Below are positions 34,917 through 44,917 of a stretch of 64,000 nt of DNA, piece by piece. The notes under the pieces are model-generated. The model was not told where the DNA came from. It worked only from the letters and a program-made list of their open reading frames with translations, and ran no database searches. The translations under genes were made by a program, and so were the position numbers. The stretch lies in NCBI GenBank assembly GCA_022710185.1, contig JAKLHK010000018.1, positions 1 to 64,000 of the forward strand, in the 5' to 3' direction. Origin of the DNA: Bacteroidota bacterium. Lineage in GTDB: Bacteria > Bacteroidota > Bacteroidia > Bacteroidales > JAGNHN01. Position 1 is the stretch's first letter, and each line of letters starts with the position of its first letter.

Positions 34917-35945
34917 TTACTTCACTTGTACGTTCATGGCCGAAAGCATATTGCCGTATACCTGGTTAAGGGCGGCAACATTCTTCCCGAGAAGATCCAT
35001 GCTCTTGGAATAATCTTCAGCTTTGGATACGGCATCTGTGAGGTTCCCGAGGTACCTCTCCATCACGCCTTGCAGCTGGGCAGCGCTTTCCTTCTGGGCG
35101 GTGCTGTGCTGGAGCTGGAGTTCGTACACAGTGTTGAGTGCGGAGAGGTTATCGGAGATTTTGCGGAGCTTGTTGTTGAAATCGGCATCCTGCAGCGTGG
35201 AGAAGTCGAGGGCTTCGGCTGATTTGGTGAGCAGCTCGGTCGACTTGGAATAATGGGAGCTGAGTTCGTCCACCTTGGAAGTGGCGTTCTTGATGCTGCT
35301 GGCGAAGGCCTTGGTGGCTTCCAGTTCGTTGTTCATGTTCTGCGCAGCCTCGGTATAGGAGGAGGAAAGGCTGGATGCGGACTCTGCGGCCTTGCGCATA
35401 TTGGTGAAGTACTCCTCGGCCACATCAGAGTCGGCCACGAGGGCTTCGGAAGTCTTCTTGTAGGTATGGGAAAGCTCTACCACTGACTCGGAGGCCTTCT
35501 TCACATTTTTAATATAATCTTCAGAGGCGACGGCAGCGTCGGAGACCGTCGACAGCTTCTGGGTGTTCTCGCTGAGGTTGCGCAGTCCCTCTCCCAGTCG
35601 CTGGATGAGGTTCTTGTCGACGTTGGCATCGACCAGCATCTTGTCCAGTTCACCGGTAACGCCCTTCTTGGCGGCCAGGATATCGCTGACATCGGTGCCG
35701 TGGTACATTCCGGCGAGTTCCGGATACACCAGGCTCCAGTCGGGTTCTACGTGAGGGGGTTCGAAGGCAGAAAAGAAGAAAATGATAGCCTCGGTACCCA
35801 GACCCAGGATCAGCATATAGTCTGCTCCGGGATAATGGTTGATTTTGAACAATGCTCCGAGGATCACCACTGCAGCACCCCAGCCATAGAGTTTGGCCAT
35901 GAAGTTCTTAAACCCTCTCCCTTTAACTAAATTGTTGATACCCAT
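34917..35945 (-). CDS. gldL: T9SS motor protein GldL/PorL
   Basis: 342 residues. Two N-terminal membrane helices are visible (AKLYGWGAAVVILGALFKI near 14-32, and MLILGLGTEAIIFFFSAFEP near 44-63), with the conserved Glu of GTEAIIFF in the second; the motor's proton path runs through this helix. The rest is a long helical cytoplasmic domain rich in Ala/Ser/Lys heptads and a repeated LNxVYxxxL segment (near 265 and 320). It is longer than GldL of Flavobacterium (about 215 residues) and closer to the long PorL form. Confidence 0.9.
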   Translation of the reverse strand: MGINNLVKGRGFKNFMAKLYGWGAAVVILGALFKINHYPGADYMLILGLGTEAIIFFFSAFEPPHVEPDWSLVYPELAGMYHGTDVSDILAAKKGVTGELDKMLVDANVDKNLIQRLGEGLRNLSENTQKLSTVSDAAVASEDYIKNVKKASESVVELSHTYKKTSEALVADSDVAEEYFTNMRKAAESASSLSSSYTEAAQNMNNELEATKAFASSIKNATSKVDELSSHYSKSTELLTKSAEALDFSTLQDADFNNKLRKISDNLSALNTVYELQLQHSTAQKESAAQLQGVMERYLGNLTDAVSKAEDYSKSMDLLGKNVAALNQVYGNMLSAMNVQVK

Positions 35946-35993
35946 TGTGATAAAAGTTGATTTTGGTTTTTGGAATGATGATGATTAGAAGGA

Positions 35994-37352
35994 TCAATAG
36001 ACGTTGGAGGCAGCCGAGAGGTTATCGCCTTTCTGGCGGCCCAGGTAGGTCTGGACGCAACGGAACCCGAGGTAGCACTTGGCGGTATCCTGGTATTCGT
36101 ATGTACGGGAGGACACCTGCATGTAGTAACCTACATCTTTCCATGATCCGCCGCGGACAACTTTGCGCTTGAGCACGGGCGGGTCGCTTTCCTTGGCATT
36201 ATATTCGTAGCTGGGGTTCAGGTCCCAGGTGAAGTTGTAGGAAGATTCGTCGAAGGCGTCGTTGGTCCATTCGGCCACGTTTCCAGCCATGTCATAGAGG
36301 CCGAAATCGTTGGGGGCATAGTGTCCTACGATGACGGTATGCAATCCGCCATCATCCACATAATCACCACGGAGGGGTTTATAGTTTCCGAGGAAGCATC
36401 CTTCGGTATTTCTGACATATGGGCCGCCCCAGGGATAGGGGCTGGCATCGAGGCCGCCGCGGGCTGCCCATTCCCATTCGGCTTCGCTGGGCAGCCTGAA
36501 CTCGTTCACCACTGGTTCGCCACGTCCTTCGAGGTATCCGTTCATGAGGCGGGTACGCCAGACACAGAATGCCTGGGCCTGCTTCCAGCTTACACCCACC
36601 ACGGGGTAGTGGTCATAGGCCGGGTGACTGAAATAGCTCTGGGCCATGGGCTCGTTGAACGAATAGGCGTAGTCGTGGATCCAGGAGAGGGTATCGGGGT
36701 ATACGTTGATGACCTCCTTACGGATAAACACGCTGCGGTCACGCAGGCCCTGGGGGCGGTTGGCCCAGGAGCCGGCCTCGTTGTTGGTCTCGCTGAAGTC
36801 CTTCTGGGCTGCGGCCATATAATCGATCCAGTAATACTCGAAGTTGAGCTTGCGGGGGTCGATGGCCCGGCGACGGTAGAACCGCTCATGCTCCGGGTAA
36901 TAGAGCTCTTCGAGGGCCTCGCGCTCTTCTTCCCCGTCCCAGATAATCTCCATATCCCAATTGAGCCTGGGCGGATCGATCAGGTTGCCGTACTCGTCCT
37001 CCTCGATGAGGTAATCCTCAGGAAAGAGGTCGCCGAGCAGGGTGCGGGCAAGGGAGTCCCTGACCCAGTAGACGAACTGACGGTACTCATTGTTGGTGAT
37101 CTCCGTTTCGTCCATGTAGAAGGCCTGCAGGGAGACGGTACGGGGCTGGTGCACCAGGGCGTAGGGTACATCCTGGTCGGCGGTACCCATGGTATAGCTT
37201 CCCATGGGGATGAACACCATGCCGTAGGGATCCGGCTGATAGAAAATAGGCCGGTCCTGCACGCCGATCAGCTCTCCGTTACCTGAACCGCCGCAGCTCG
37301 CCAGGAGCAGGGGCAGCAGGAGCACTGACAGTTTCAGCATTCGATTTTTCAT
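35994..37352 (-). CDS. gldK: T9SS ring lipoprotein GldK/PorK
   Basis: 452 residues from the second ATG (37352), which gives a clean lipoprotein signal MKNRMLKLSVLLLPLLLASC (lipobox LLASC). The body is a formylglycine-generating-enzyme-like (SUMF1) fold: FIPMGSYTMGTADQD near the start, MDETEITNNEYRQFV, FRLPSEAEWEWAARGG, and VVRGGSWKDV near the end. GldK pairs with GldN to form the outer-membrane-attached ring of the T9SS. An ATG four codons upstream is the alternative start. Confidence 0.95.
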   Translation of the reverse strand: MKNRMLKLSVLLLPLLLASCGGSGNGELIGVQDRPIFYQPDPYGMVFIPMGSYTMGTADQDVPYALVHQPRTVSLQAFYMDETEITNNEYRQFVYWVRDSLARTLLGDLFPEDYLIEEDEYGNLIDPPRLNWDMEIIWDGEEEREALEELYYPEHERFYRRRAIDPRKLNFEYYWIDYMAAAQKDFSETNNEAGSWANRPQGLRDRSVFIRKEVINVYPDTLSWIHDYAYSFNEPMAQSYFSHPAYDHYPVVGVSWKQAQAFCVWRTRLMNGYLEGRGEPVVNEFRLPSEAEWEWAARGGLDASPYPWGGPYVRNTEGCFLGNYKPLRGDYVDDGGLHTVIVGHYAPNDFGLYDMAGNVAEWTNDAFDESSYNFTWDLNPSYEYNAKESDPPVLKRKVVRGGSWKDVGYYMQVSSRTYEYQDTAKCYLGFRCVQTYLGRQKGDNLSAASNVY

Positions 37353-37409
37353 ATGGCGGAGCATTATTTACGCTGGTTTTGGGTTCGGGTGATGCAACTA
37401 ACGTCAGGA

Positions 37410-38357
37410 TCAGAGGTATAGTGTGTTCTTGTAGCTTGTGCGGTATTTCGGGATCTCGATCTTGAAGCAGTACTTAGCCATGATTTCATGGCTGCCGGTG
37501 CTGCCCACCGACCCCAGTTTGCTTGTGGTGAGGTCGTAGGAATAGCCCAGGTCGAAGTTCTTCACATTGAGCCCGATGATGGCTGCCACCCCGTCCTGGA
37601 GGCGGTAGCTGAGCCCACCCCAGAATCTTCCTTCATAGCGCACCATACCGGTGAGGTCGAACGACAGGGAGTTGCCGTCGGACTTGACCAGAAAACTGGG
37701 CAGGAGCTCGAAAGAAGGGTTGGATGGCAGGGTGAAGTCGTATCCCGAGGTCAGGTAATAGTGACGGGCCAGGCTGTAATCGGCATCGCCGATCGGGCTC
37801 ATGGTCTCGGCCAGCTGGTTGGAGGAAAGCCCGATCCAGAACTTCTCCGGGACCTGGTAGTACAGCCCGAAGGCAAAGTCGGTGAACATGGTGCTCTTCT
37901 CGTCCTGGGCGGCAAGTACCGGGTCGTTCTCTTCAATGGGGATGAACTTGGAGAAGTCGATGGCCTTGTTCAGGAAACCGGCCTGGGCCCCAACGCTGAA
38001 GTTGCCGTTTCCGAGGAAGAAGCGGTAAGCATATCCGATTTTTACGCCGATATTCTTTTCGAAGCCCAGCTGGTCCTGGTAGATGGTCAGGCCCATACCC
38101 CCATGCAGAAAGGCCACCGGGGCATCGAGAGAGGCCAGGTAAGTCTGCGGGGCCACTTCATTGCCGAGCTCATCCTTGAACCCGACCCACTGCTGGCGGA
38201 GAAGTCCATTGACACAGATGGCTTCACGGGCGCCGGCATAGGCCGGGTTGAAGGCCATCTGGTTGAACATGTATTGCGTGTACTGCGCTTCCTGTTGTGC
38301 CCGGACACCCGCGACCCCAAGCAGCACCATCAGAAGCAGAACTGTTCTTCTCATCAT
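37410..38357 (-). CDS. PorP/SprF-family T9SS outer-membrane protein
   Basis: 315 residues from ATG 38357, putting the signal peptide MMRRTVLLLMVLLGVAGVRAQ at the N-terminus. QYTQYMFNQMAFNPAYAGAR (near 28-47) is the family signature, followed by a 14-strand-type barrel. PorP/SprF proteins anchor substrates at the outer membrane or support the translocon. It lies 45 bp upstream of gldK and is co-oriented with it, the usual arrangement. Confidence 0.9.
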   Translation of the reverse strand: MMRRTVLLLMVLLGVAGVRAQQEAQYTQYMFNQMAFNPAYAGAREAICVNGLLRQQWVGFKDELGNEVAPQTYLASLDAPVAFLHGGMGLTIYQDQLGFEKNIGVKIGYAYRFFLGNGNFSVGAQAGFLNKAIDFSKFIPIEENDPVLAAQDEKSTMFTDFAFGLYYQVPEKFWIGLSSNQLAETMSPIGDADYSLARHYYLTSGYDFTLPSNPSFELLPSFLVKSDGNSLSFDLTGMVRYEGRFWGGLSYRLQDGVAAIIGLNVKNFDLGYSYDLTTSKLGSVGSTGSHEIMAKYCFKIEIPKYRTSYKNTLYL

Positions 38358-38484
38358 AACCAAAGTGTTGCCCCACATAAAAGGGGGATAAAGTAAACAC
38401 TTTTATCCCACACCACCAAATACAATGTGGCATGCAGGATGGGCCGTTCCGCAATCCCCGGCCCAAACCGACCGGTAGGTTATA

Positions 38485-38562
38485 CCCTCCGGAGGGGCCT
38501 AAGGTTACGGAAACGGGGGTAAAGGTAAAGAAATCCGCATTTCCCACACCCCGGCCGGGGTG
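38485..38562. other. Two perfect palindromes upstream of porP
   Basis: CCCTCCGGAGGG (38485-38496) and CACCCCGGCCGGGGTG (38547-38562) lie in the 290-bp gap between rseP and porP. They could act as a terminator for rseP or as operator/attenuator sites for the T9SS operon; no T-tract follows on the minus strand. Nothing else gene-like is seen in the gap. Confidence 0.4.
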
Positions 38563-38644
38563 CATGCGAGAATATAAGGAAACTCATTGCCAGGCCTTTG
38601 CCTTTTCAGTCTCCTTAATTTAGAATGAATCCATGCAATATCCT

Positions 38645-39958
38645 TCAGCGGAACAGGCGGAAGATGTCGTTCCCGATCACGAAAACCATGAGGGCCAGCA
38701 GGAGCACCATGCCCACGAGCTGGGCCTTTTCCATGAATGCATCGCTGAACTTACGACGGGTGATGACTTCGATGGTAAGGAAGATCACATGCCCGCCGTC
38801 GAGGGCCGGTATGGGCAGGATGTTCATGAAGGCCAGCACCAGGGAAAGCAGTCCGGTGATGAACCAGAACTTGCTCCACAGCCATTCCCCCCCATAGATC
38901 TGGGCAATACCTATGGGCCCCTGCAGGGACTCGGTGGCCTTTTCCTTTCCGGAAAGTATCTTGCCGAACCCAATGATATTGGCTTCCATCAGATCGATCG
39001 CATCCTTAAACCCATAGCGCATTGCGGAGGTCAGGGTATATGCTTTCAGGGGATAGTCCGCCTCGGTCGAAAACACGCCGATACGGCCGTTGGTATCCAC
39101 CTCCACCGGGAGAATCAGGGTATCTTTTCCACGCTGAACGAGTGCTTGTACCACCATGCCCTTGCGATCCGATACATGCTCGGCAAAACCGCCCCAGGAT
39201 CCTGGGCTCATCCCGTCGAGCGCCAGTATGCTGTCCCCTTTCATCAAACCCGCTGTGGCTGCCGGCATGCCGGGCAGCACACTGTCGATGGTGAAGGCAA
39301 AATTGTCGGCAGAAATGATGCGTGCGCCGGGTTTATCCTTCAACCTTCGGTACAGGTCATCCGGAACCTTCACTGAAACGGTTTCCCCGCCCCGTTCCAC
39401 CTGTACATCCGAGCCGAACAGCACCCGGGTGGAGAGGATGTCGCTGAACCTTTCCACATGCTTTCCGTCCACGCTCAGGATATGGTCCCCGCTTTGAAAA
39501 CCGATCTCCCTTCCCAGCTCATAGGCGTAGATCCCGTCTTTCACGTTGTCGTTCGGCAGGTATTCCTGGTTGTAGCGAAGCAGGACGAAGGCGAAGATGA
39601 GGATGCCGAGGACCGCGTTCACGGTAACCCCTCCGAGCATTACGACCAGGCGCTGCCAGGCGGGCTTGGAGCGGAATTCCCAGGGCTGGGGGGGCTGCTT
39701 CATGGCCTCCTTGTCCATGGACTCGTCGATCATTCCGGCGATCTTCACATAACCGCCCAGGGGTAGCCATCCTATGCCGTATTCTGTTTCCCCCAGGCGG
39801 AAGCTCAGGAGCTTGACGCCCCAGGCGTCGAAGAAGAGGTAGAATTTCTCAACACGTATCCCGAAGGCCCTGGCGGCCAGGAAGTGGCCGAGCTCGTGCA
39901 GGATTACCAGGATGGAAAGGCCCAGCAGGAGCTGGGCGGCCATGATCAGTCCGGTCAT
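38645..39958 (-). CDS. rseP: Site-2 protease RseP
   Basis: 437-residue intramembrane zinc protease. HELGHFLAAR at residues 21-30 gives the HExxH motif, and MNILPIPALDGGHV near 370-383 the third ligand Asp. Two PDZ domains occupy about 125-330, and four membrane spans are visible. It cleaves anti-sigma factors and residual signal peptides in the inner membrane. Follows dxr by 10 bp; the dxr-rseP pair is common in Bacteroidota. Confidence 0.95.
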   Translation of the reverse strand: MTGLIMAAQLLLGLSILVILHELGHFLAARAFGIRVEKFYLFFDAWGVKLLSFRLGETEYGIGWLPLGGYVKIAGMIDESMDKEAMKQPPQPWEFRSKPAWQRLVVMLGGVTVNAVLGILIFAFVLLRYNQEYLPNDNVKDGIYAYELGREIGFQSGDHILSVDGKHVERFSDILSTRVLFGSDVQVERGGETVSVKVPDDLYRRLKDKPGARIISADNFAFTIDSVLPGMPAATAGLMKGDSILALDGMSPGSWGGFAEHVSDRKGMVVQALVQRGKDTLILPVEVDTNGRIGVFSTEADYPLKAYTLTSAMRYGFKDAIDLMEANIIGFGKILSGKEKATESLQGPIGIAQIYGGEWLWSKFWFITGLLSLVLAFMNILPIPALDGGHVIFLTIEVITRRKFSDAFMEKAQLVGMVLLLALMVFVIGNDIFRLFR

Positions 39959-39968
39959 AGGGTTGCGC

Positions 39969-41147
39969 TTACATTATCTGTTCCCTGGCCTTCTCCCGGG
40001 CTTCCCTGTCGCATGCGAACAGGTCGTCGAGAGAGGGGGAGGGAATATTAACCATATTTTGCATTACTTGTTCGGTAGTGGCCGCTATGTCGTGGAACCC
40101 TATCCTGCGTTTTAGGAAGGCTTCCACGGCGATCTCGTTGGCGGCGTTCATCACGCAGGGCATGCTACCCTCCTGCCGCAGGGCCTCGTAGGCCAGGACA
40201 AGGCTGGGGAACCTCAGGGTGTCTACAGCCCCGAAACTGAGCTGGGGGTAGTCTGTAAAGCGGAAAGGCGGAAAGGGAGTTTGCAGTCGTTCGGGCCATC
40301 CCAGCGCATACATAATGGGGCCCCGCATGTCGGGGTTTCCCATCTGGGCTTTAATCGATCCGTCGACGAAGGCTACCATACTATGGATGACGCTCTGGGG
40401 GTGTATAACGACTTCGATGCGGTCCGCCGGCATTCCGAAAAGCCAGCGGGCTTCGATCACCTCGAGGCCTTTGTTCATTAATGTCGCGGAATCGATGGAA
40501 ATCTTACACCCCATGGACCAGTTGGGGTGGCGCAGGGCCTGTTCCGGGGTCACCTGCCGCAGGGCTTCGGTGTCCCAGTTAAGAAAAGGGCCGCCAGAGG
40601 CGGTGAGAATGAGGTGGTCGACGCTCCCGGCTGGCTCTCCTGCCAGGCACTGGAAGATGGCCGAGTGCTCGGAGTCCACGGGCAGGATGAGGGCCGATGT
40701 TCTCCGGGCCTCCTCCATCAGCAGTGCCCCTCCCACTACGAGGCTTTCCTTGTTGGCCAGGGCCAGGGCCTTGCCCTCCTGTATGGCCGCCAGCGCCGGC
40801 CGCAGTCCGGAAGCCCCCACGAGGGCCAGCAGCACCATATCGATATCGGTGGAGGACACGATCTGCTCCACACTGTCTTCACCGGCATACACCTGAATAG
40901 GATAGGAGGACAGGGCCTCACGTACCCGTTCATAATGCGTTTCTTTCGCGATGACCACTGCACGGGGCTGAAAAGCAATGGCCTGCTGCACCAGCAAGTT
41001 CCAGTTGTTCGCCGCAGTGAGCACTTCCACACTGAAGCGTCCGGGATGTGCCTTCACCACTTCCAGGGCCTGGGTGCCGATGGAACCCGTGGAACCCATA
41101 ATGGCCAGCCTCCTGGGCTGATCGGACCTCAGCTTGGGGGATGGCAT
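39969..41147 (-). CDS. dxr: 1-deoxy-D-xylulose-5-phosphate reductoisomerase
   Basis: 392 residues, normal length. NADPH-binding GSTGSIGTQAL near 18-28, ALANKESLVVGG near 130-141 (substrate/metal loop), and SGGPFLN and ASGGPF-type motifs near 187. It makes 2-C-methyl-D-erythritol 4-phosphate, the committed step of the MEP isoprenoid pathway. One base separates it from the M23 peptidase stop, so the three genes form an operon with rseP. Confidence 0.95.
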   Translation of the reverse strand: MPSPKLRSDQPRRLAIMGSTGSIGTQALEVVKAHPGRFSVEVLTAANNWNLLVQQAIAFQPRAVVIAKETHYERVREALSSYPIQVYAGEDSVEQIVSSTDIDMVLLALVGASGLRPALAAIQEGKALALANKESLVVGGALLMEEARRTSALILPVDSEHSAIFQCLAGEPAGSVDHLILTASGGPFLNWDTEALRQVTPEQALRHPNWSMGCKISIDSATLMNKGLEVIEARWLFGMPADRIEVVIHPQSVIHSMVAFVDGSIKAQMGNPDMRGPIMYALGWPERLQTPFPPFRFTDYPQLSFGAVDTLRFPSLVLAYEALRQEGSMPCVMNAANEIAVEAFLKRRIGFHDIAATTEQVMQNMVNIPSPSLDDLFACDREAREKAREQIM

Positions 41148-41148
41148 T

Positions 41149-42042
41149 TCAGAAGGAAATATAATCCTGGGGGTTGACCGGAAGGCCGTTGTGCCACAGC
41201 TCGAAATGCAGGTGGGGCCCGGAGGTCAGCTCCCCGCTGTTGCCTACGATGGCGATGGGATCCCCGGCGCGGACGAAGTTTCCCTGGCGCCTCAGCAGGG
41301 AGGCGTTATGCTTGTATACAGAAAGGATGTTCCCGGCATGGGCTATACCGATGACATAACCCGTCTCCAGGGTCCAGTCGGAAAAGACCACATGCCCATC
41401 GTACACCGCCTTGACCGGCTCATTGCGCTGGGTCACGATATCGATGCCATAGTGGTTGATCCCCGGGTCGAAGGTGTTGACGACGATGCCCTTGATTGGG
41501 GTGAAGAAAAGGAAGGACGATACTTCCTGTTCGTTCAGGGTACGCAGCCCTTCCGCCTCGGTGAGTGCCCGGCCGCTGTATTGGTCGCGCTGGGCGTCCA
41601 CCTCGGAACGCAGCAGGGAATCATCCTCCGATCGTGACAGGGTGATATCACCATAGTCGGGGGTGGAGTCCGGCCGCTCGGGAAGCCGGTCGACGATCTC
41701 CTTCCCCTCGATGATCTGTTTCAGGTTATACACATAGAGGTCTTTCTCCGTGAAGGCCTCTTCGAGGCTGTCGGCACGCCGCTGCAGTTCGTATATCTTC
41801 TCACTCATCCCCACGTTGGCATAGCCCGGGATGTACTCCCTCAATGGGGTAAAGGCGATTATATAGGTGGTGAGAAAGATAAGCAGGATGGAAAGCCCCC
41901 CGACCAGCACGAATACATTGAGCCGCGAAAGCCGGAAAGAGAGCTTCTCTTCAAAGGTCTGGTCGTTCATGATGACCAGACGGTACTTGTCTCTGAGCTT
42001 ACGCAGCCAGTACCTCAGACGTGATTCCCCGGGTTGGTCCAA
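41149..42042 (-). CDS. M23-family (LytM-type) peptidase
   Basis: 297 residues: an N-terminal cytoplasmic basic part, one membrane span (LNVFVLVGGLSILLIFLTTYI near 38-58), a coiled-coil stretch (about 75-160), and a C-terminal LytM domain with HYGIDIV (HxxxD, near 198) and LHFELWHNG (near 278) forming the zinc site. Family members cut peptidoglycan cross-links or activate amidases; both metal motifs look intact. Divergent from sprE. Confidence 0.9.
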   Translation of the reverse strand: MDQPGESRLRYWLRKLRDKYRLVIMNDQTFEEKLSFRLSRLNVFVLVGGLSILLIFLTTYIIAFTPLREYIPGYANVGMSEKIYELQRRADSLEEAFTEKDLYVYNLKQIIEGKEIVDRLPERPDSTPDYGDITLSRSEDDSLLRSEVDAQRDQYSGRALTEAEGLRTLNEQEVSSFLFFTPIKGIVVNTFDPGINHYGIDIVTQRNEPVKAVYDGHVVFSDWTLETGYVIGIAHAGNILSVYKHNASLLRRQGNFVRAGDPIAIVGNSGELTSGPHLHFELWHNGLPVNPQDYISF

Positions 42043-42211
42043 AGTGATTCGGTTGGCCCCGCAAATATAGTGATAATGGCCGCGCAGGGTGAGGGGGCCA
42101 GTCTGGCCTCCCCTCTTTCGGAAAAATAAAATATTTTTGCCCTCTATTAGTTATTACCTATTGCCGTTGCGCGAGAGCACGGACAAGAACCAGCAAGACC
42201 CGAGCCTGCAG

Positions 42212-44857
42212 ATGACCATGCGCCTATCCCGCCCTGTCCTTTATACCCTGATTATCGTGGCTGCAGCAGGCCTTTCATCATGCAGCACCAAAAAGAACAC
42301 GCTCACCCGGAGGGTATACCATAACCTCACCGCGCATTACAACACCTACTTCAACGGCAACGAAAGCCTGAAGGAAGGGCGCAAGGATCTGCGCAAGAAG
42401 GCTGTGGACGATTACAATACCGTGTTGCCGGTTGAGAATTTCGGCACAGAGAAGGATGCGCAGGCCATCTTCCCGCAGATGGACAAGGCCATCGACAAGG
42501 GGGTTAAAACGGTGAGCATGCATTCCATGTATTTCAAGAATGTGGAGTATTGCCGCTGGATAGACGACTCCTATATGATGATCGGCAAGGCCTACTTCTA
42601 CAAGCGGGACTTCGAGATGGCCGGGCGAACCTTCGATTTCGTCATGAAGCGCTACCGCCAGAACGACATCAAGTGGGACGCGATGATCTGGCTGGCCCGC
42701 AACCATACCCGCAGGGAGGAGTTCGACCAGGCGCTGAGCATACTCGACATGGTGAACGACAAGCTGGAGAGCGGGGAGATGCCGAAGAAATACGCCCGGG
42801 ATCTTTCCCTGGCCTTTGCGGAGCATTACATCAGCCAGAACAACTACCCCCCGGCCATAGAGCACCTGCTGAAAGCGATCCCGCTGATGCACAAGAAAAC
42901 CGACAAGAACCGTCTGCGTTTCATCCTGGCGCAGATTTACCAGGGTACGGGACAGCTGGCCGAAGCCACCCAGCTCTATGGCAAGGTCATCCGCAAGAAC
43001 CCACCCTATGAGATGGCCTTCCGGGCCATGATCAACCGGGCCAAATGCTTCGATGCGGCCACAGGGGACAGCAAGGCCATTGAGAAGCAGCTGAACAAGA
43101 TGCTGGCCGATGACAAGAACAAGGAATATCTCGACCAGATCTATTTCGCCCTGGCAGAGCTGGCCATGAAACGCAAGGATGAACCCAAGGTGATCGAATA
43201 CCTTACGCTTTCCGTTAAGAACAGCGTTTCCAACGATTATCAGAAAGGACTCTCCGCCCTTTACCTCGCCGATCTGTACTTTGAGAAGCCGAAGTATGTC
43301 CCGGCCCAGGCTTTTTATGATTCGGCGGTTCAATACCTGCCCAAGGACTACGGCAATTACGAGACCATCGAACAGAAATCGCTGATCCTTAATGAGCTGG
43401 TTGGGTATATCGTGACCGTGGAAACAGAGGACAGCCTGCAGCGGCTGGCCCAGATGTCGGAGAAGGAACGCGACGCGGTGATCAGTAAAAAGATCGCGCA
43501 GATCCAGGAGCAGGAGCGGCTGGCACGCATGAACGAGGGTTCGATGCGGCAGGGTCTGGGGTTCATCGAGCAGGCCAACCGCGAGCGCAACCTCAACGCC
43601 CAGTCGGGGACCAACTGGTACTTCTATAATCCGACAGCCCTGAGTTTCGGATTCACGGAATTTACCAAGAAATGGGGCCGACGCAAGCTGGAAGACAACT
43701 GGAGGCTGAGCAATAAGGTACCGGTGGCCAACTTTGGTACCGATCCTGCCCTGGCCACCGATTCGGCTAACCTGGACAGCAATGCCGTGGTGCTGGTCAC
43801 CGACCCCAAAGACAAGAACTTCTATCTTCAGCATATCCCGCTGACCGATGATAAGATGGCCGCTTCGCACGCAAAGGTGAAGGATGCGCTGTACAAGCTT
43901 GGGTTGTTGTATGACGAGCGTTTCAACGACCTGCCCAAGGCCATACTTTCCTTCGACACCCTGATCGACCGCTATCCCGGCGATTCGGCCTATGTGCTGA
44001 AGTCGAGCTACCAGCTATACCGCCTGTACGCTGAGCTGGGTCAGTCTGCCCTGAGCGGCAGCTTCCGTGACAAGATCGTGAAGGAATATCCTGAAAGCGA
44101 TTATGCCAGGATCATCCTCGACCCCGACTATTACAAGAAACTGGCCGAGGAGCTGGGCCGGGAGAAGCGCCTGTATTCCGAGGCCTATGTGGCGTTCCGC
44201 TCCAATGACCACGCGAGGGTGCTGAAGCTTGCACAGGAGGCCCGGACGGAATATGACGACCGGGAGCTGATCCCCAGGTTCCTGTTCCTGGAGGCCCTGA
44301 CGCTGGGTAAAACCAGGAATGCAGGCACCATGAAGTCTTCGCTTGAGGAACTGGTGGCTGCCTATCCTTCGCATGCAGTGACCCCGCTGGCCAGGGATAT
44401 CCTGAACCGCATGAACGGCGGCGACAGCACGGTGGTGAGTTCCGACCAGACCCTGTCGGCCAGCAGCGGCCCCGGCAGCCCGGTGGCACTCTATGCCCCT
44501 GATCCTTCAGCCATTCACCTGTTTGTGATGGTGGCCGATATCAAGAATACCAATATCAATGCGCTCAAGATCCGGCTGTCTGACTTCAACCAGAAGTTCT
44601 TCAGCCTGGAAAAACTTACTGTCAGCAGCCTGTTCCTGGACGACACGCACCAGATGATCACCGTGAGCAACTTCAAAGGCAGCAGCGAAGGGATAAAATA
44701 TTACCAGACGGTGAAGGAGAACGCCTACGTTAATTCCCAGCTGGAAGGGAGCCAATACGAGCAGTTCATCATTACCGTGGGCAATTATCCCACCCTCTAC
44801 CGCGACAAGAGTGTGGACACTTATATGAAATTCTTCCGTGAGAATTACCTGAAGTGA
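42212..44857 (+). CDS. sprE: SprE/PorW-family T9SS lipoprotein with TPR repeats
   Basis: 881 residues from ATG 42212; an upstream longer frame has no signal sequence and is not used. The start gives a lipoprotein signal (lipobox SSCST). The NLTAHYNTYFNGNESLKEG segment near 30-50 is the SprE hallmark. Then many TPR-like helical pairs (about 100-400), a linker, further TPRs (about 560-730) and a beta-rich end. SprE/PorW links the T9SS motor to the outer-membrane translocon. Divergent from the M23-dxr-rseP operon and upstream of the bactofilin gene, an order shared by many Bacteroidota. Confidence 0.85.
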   Translation: MTMRLSRPVLYTLIIVAAAGLSSCSTKKNTLTRRVYHNLTAHYNTYFNGNESLKEGRKDLRKKAVDDYNTVLPVENFGTEKDAQAIFPQMDKAIDKGVKTVSMHSMYFKNVEYCRWIDDSYMMIGKAYFYKRDFEMAGRTFDFVMKRYRQNDIKWDAMIWLARNHTRREEFDQALSILDMVNDKLESGEMPKKYARDLSLAFAEHYISQNNYPPAIEHLLKAIPLMHKKTDKNRLRFILAQIYQGTGQLAEATQLYGKVIRKNPPYEMAFRAMINRAKCFDAATGDSKAIEKQLNKMLADDKNKEYLDQIYFALAELAMKRKDEPKVIEYLTLSVKNSVSNDYQKGLSALYLADLYFEKPKYVPAQAFYDSAVQYLPKDYGNYETIEQKSLILNELVGYIVTVETEDSLQRLAQMSEKERDAVISKKIAQIQEQERLARMNEGSMRQGLGFIEQANRERNLNAQSGTNWYFYNPTALSFGFTEFTKKWGRRKLEDNWRLSNKVPVANFGTDPALATDSANLDSNAVVLVTDPKDKNFYLQHIPLTDDKMAASHAKVKDALYKLGLLYDERFNDLPKAILSFDTLIDRYPGDSAYVLKSSYQLYRLYAELGQSALSGSFRDKIVKEYPESDYARIILDPDYYKKLAEELGREKRLYSEAYVAFRSNDHARVLKLAQEARTEYDDRELIPRFLFLEALTLGKTRNAGTMKSSLEELVAAYPSHAVTPLARDILNRMNGGDSTVVSSDQTLSASSGPGSPVALYAPDPSAIHLFVMVADIKNTNINALKIRLSDFNQKFFSLEKLTVSSLFLDDTHQMITVSNFKGSSEGIKYYQTVKENAYVNSQLEGSQYEQFIITVGNYPTLYRDKSVDTYMKFFRENYLK

Positions 44858-44878
44858 TCCAGGCCTCCGTTGAATTCG

Positions 44879-44886
44879 TATATTTG
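44879..44886 (+). promoter_or_regulatory. -7 box TATATTTG before the bactofilin gene
   Basis: TATATTTG fits TAnnTTTG, 32 bp before the bactofilin ATG. No matching -33 box at 19-21 bp. Suggests the bactofilin-atpZ unit can be transcribed separately from sprE. Confidence 0.45.
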
Positions 44887-44917
44887 AGCTTCTCCACGCA
44901 ATCAATCGCTACTGTAT

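Noticed and set aside
42278..43870. 530-codon minus-strand frame
   Set aside because: Antisense to sprE, which has the lipoprotein signal and TPR composition.
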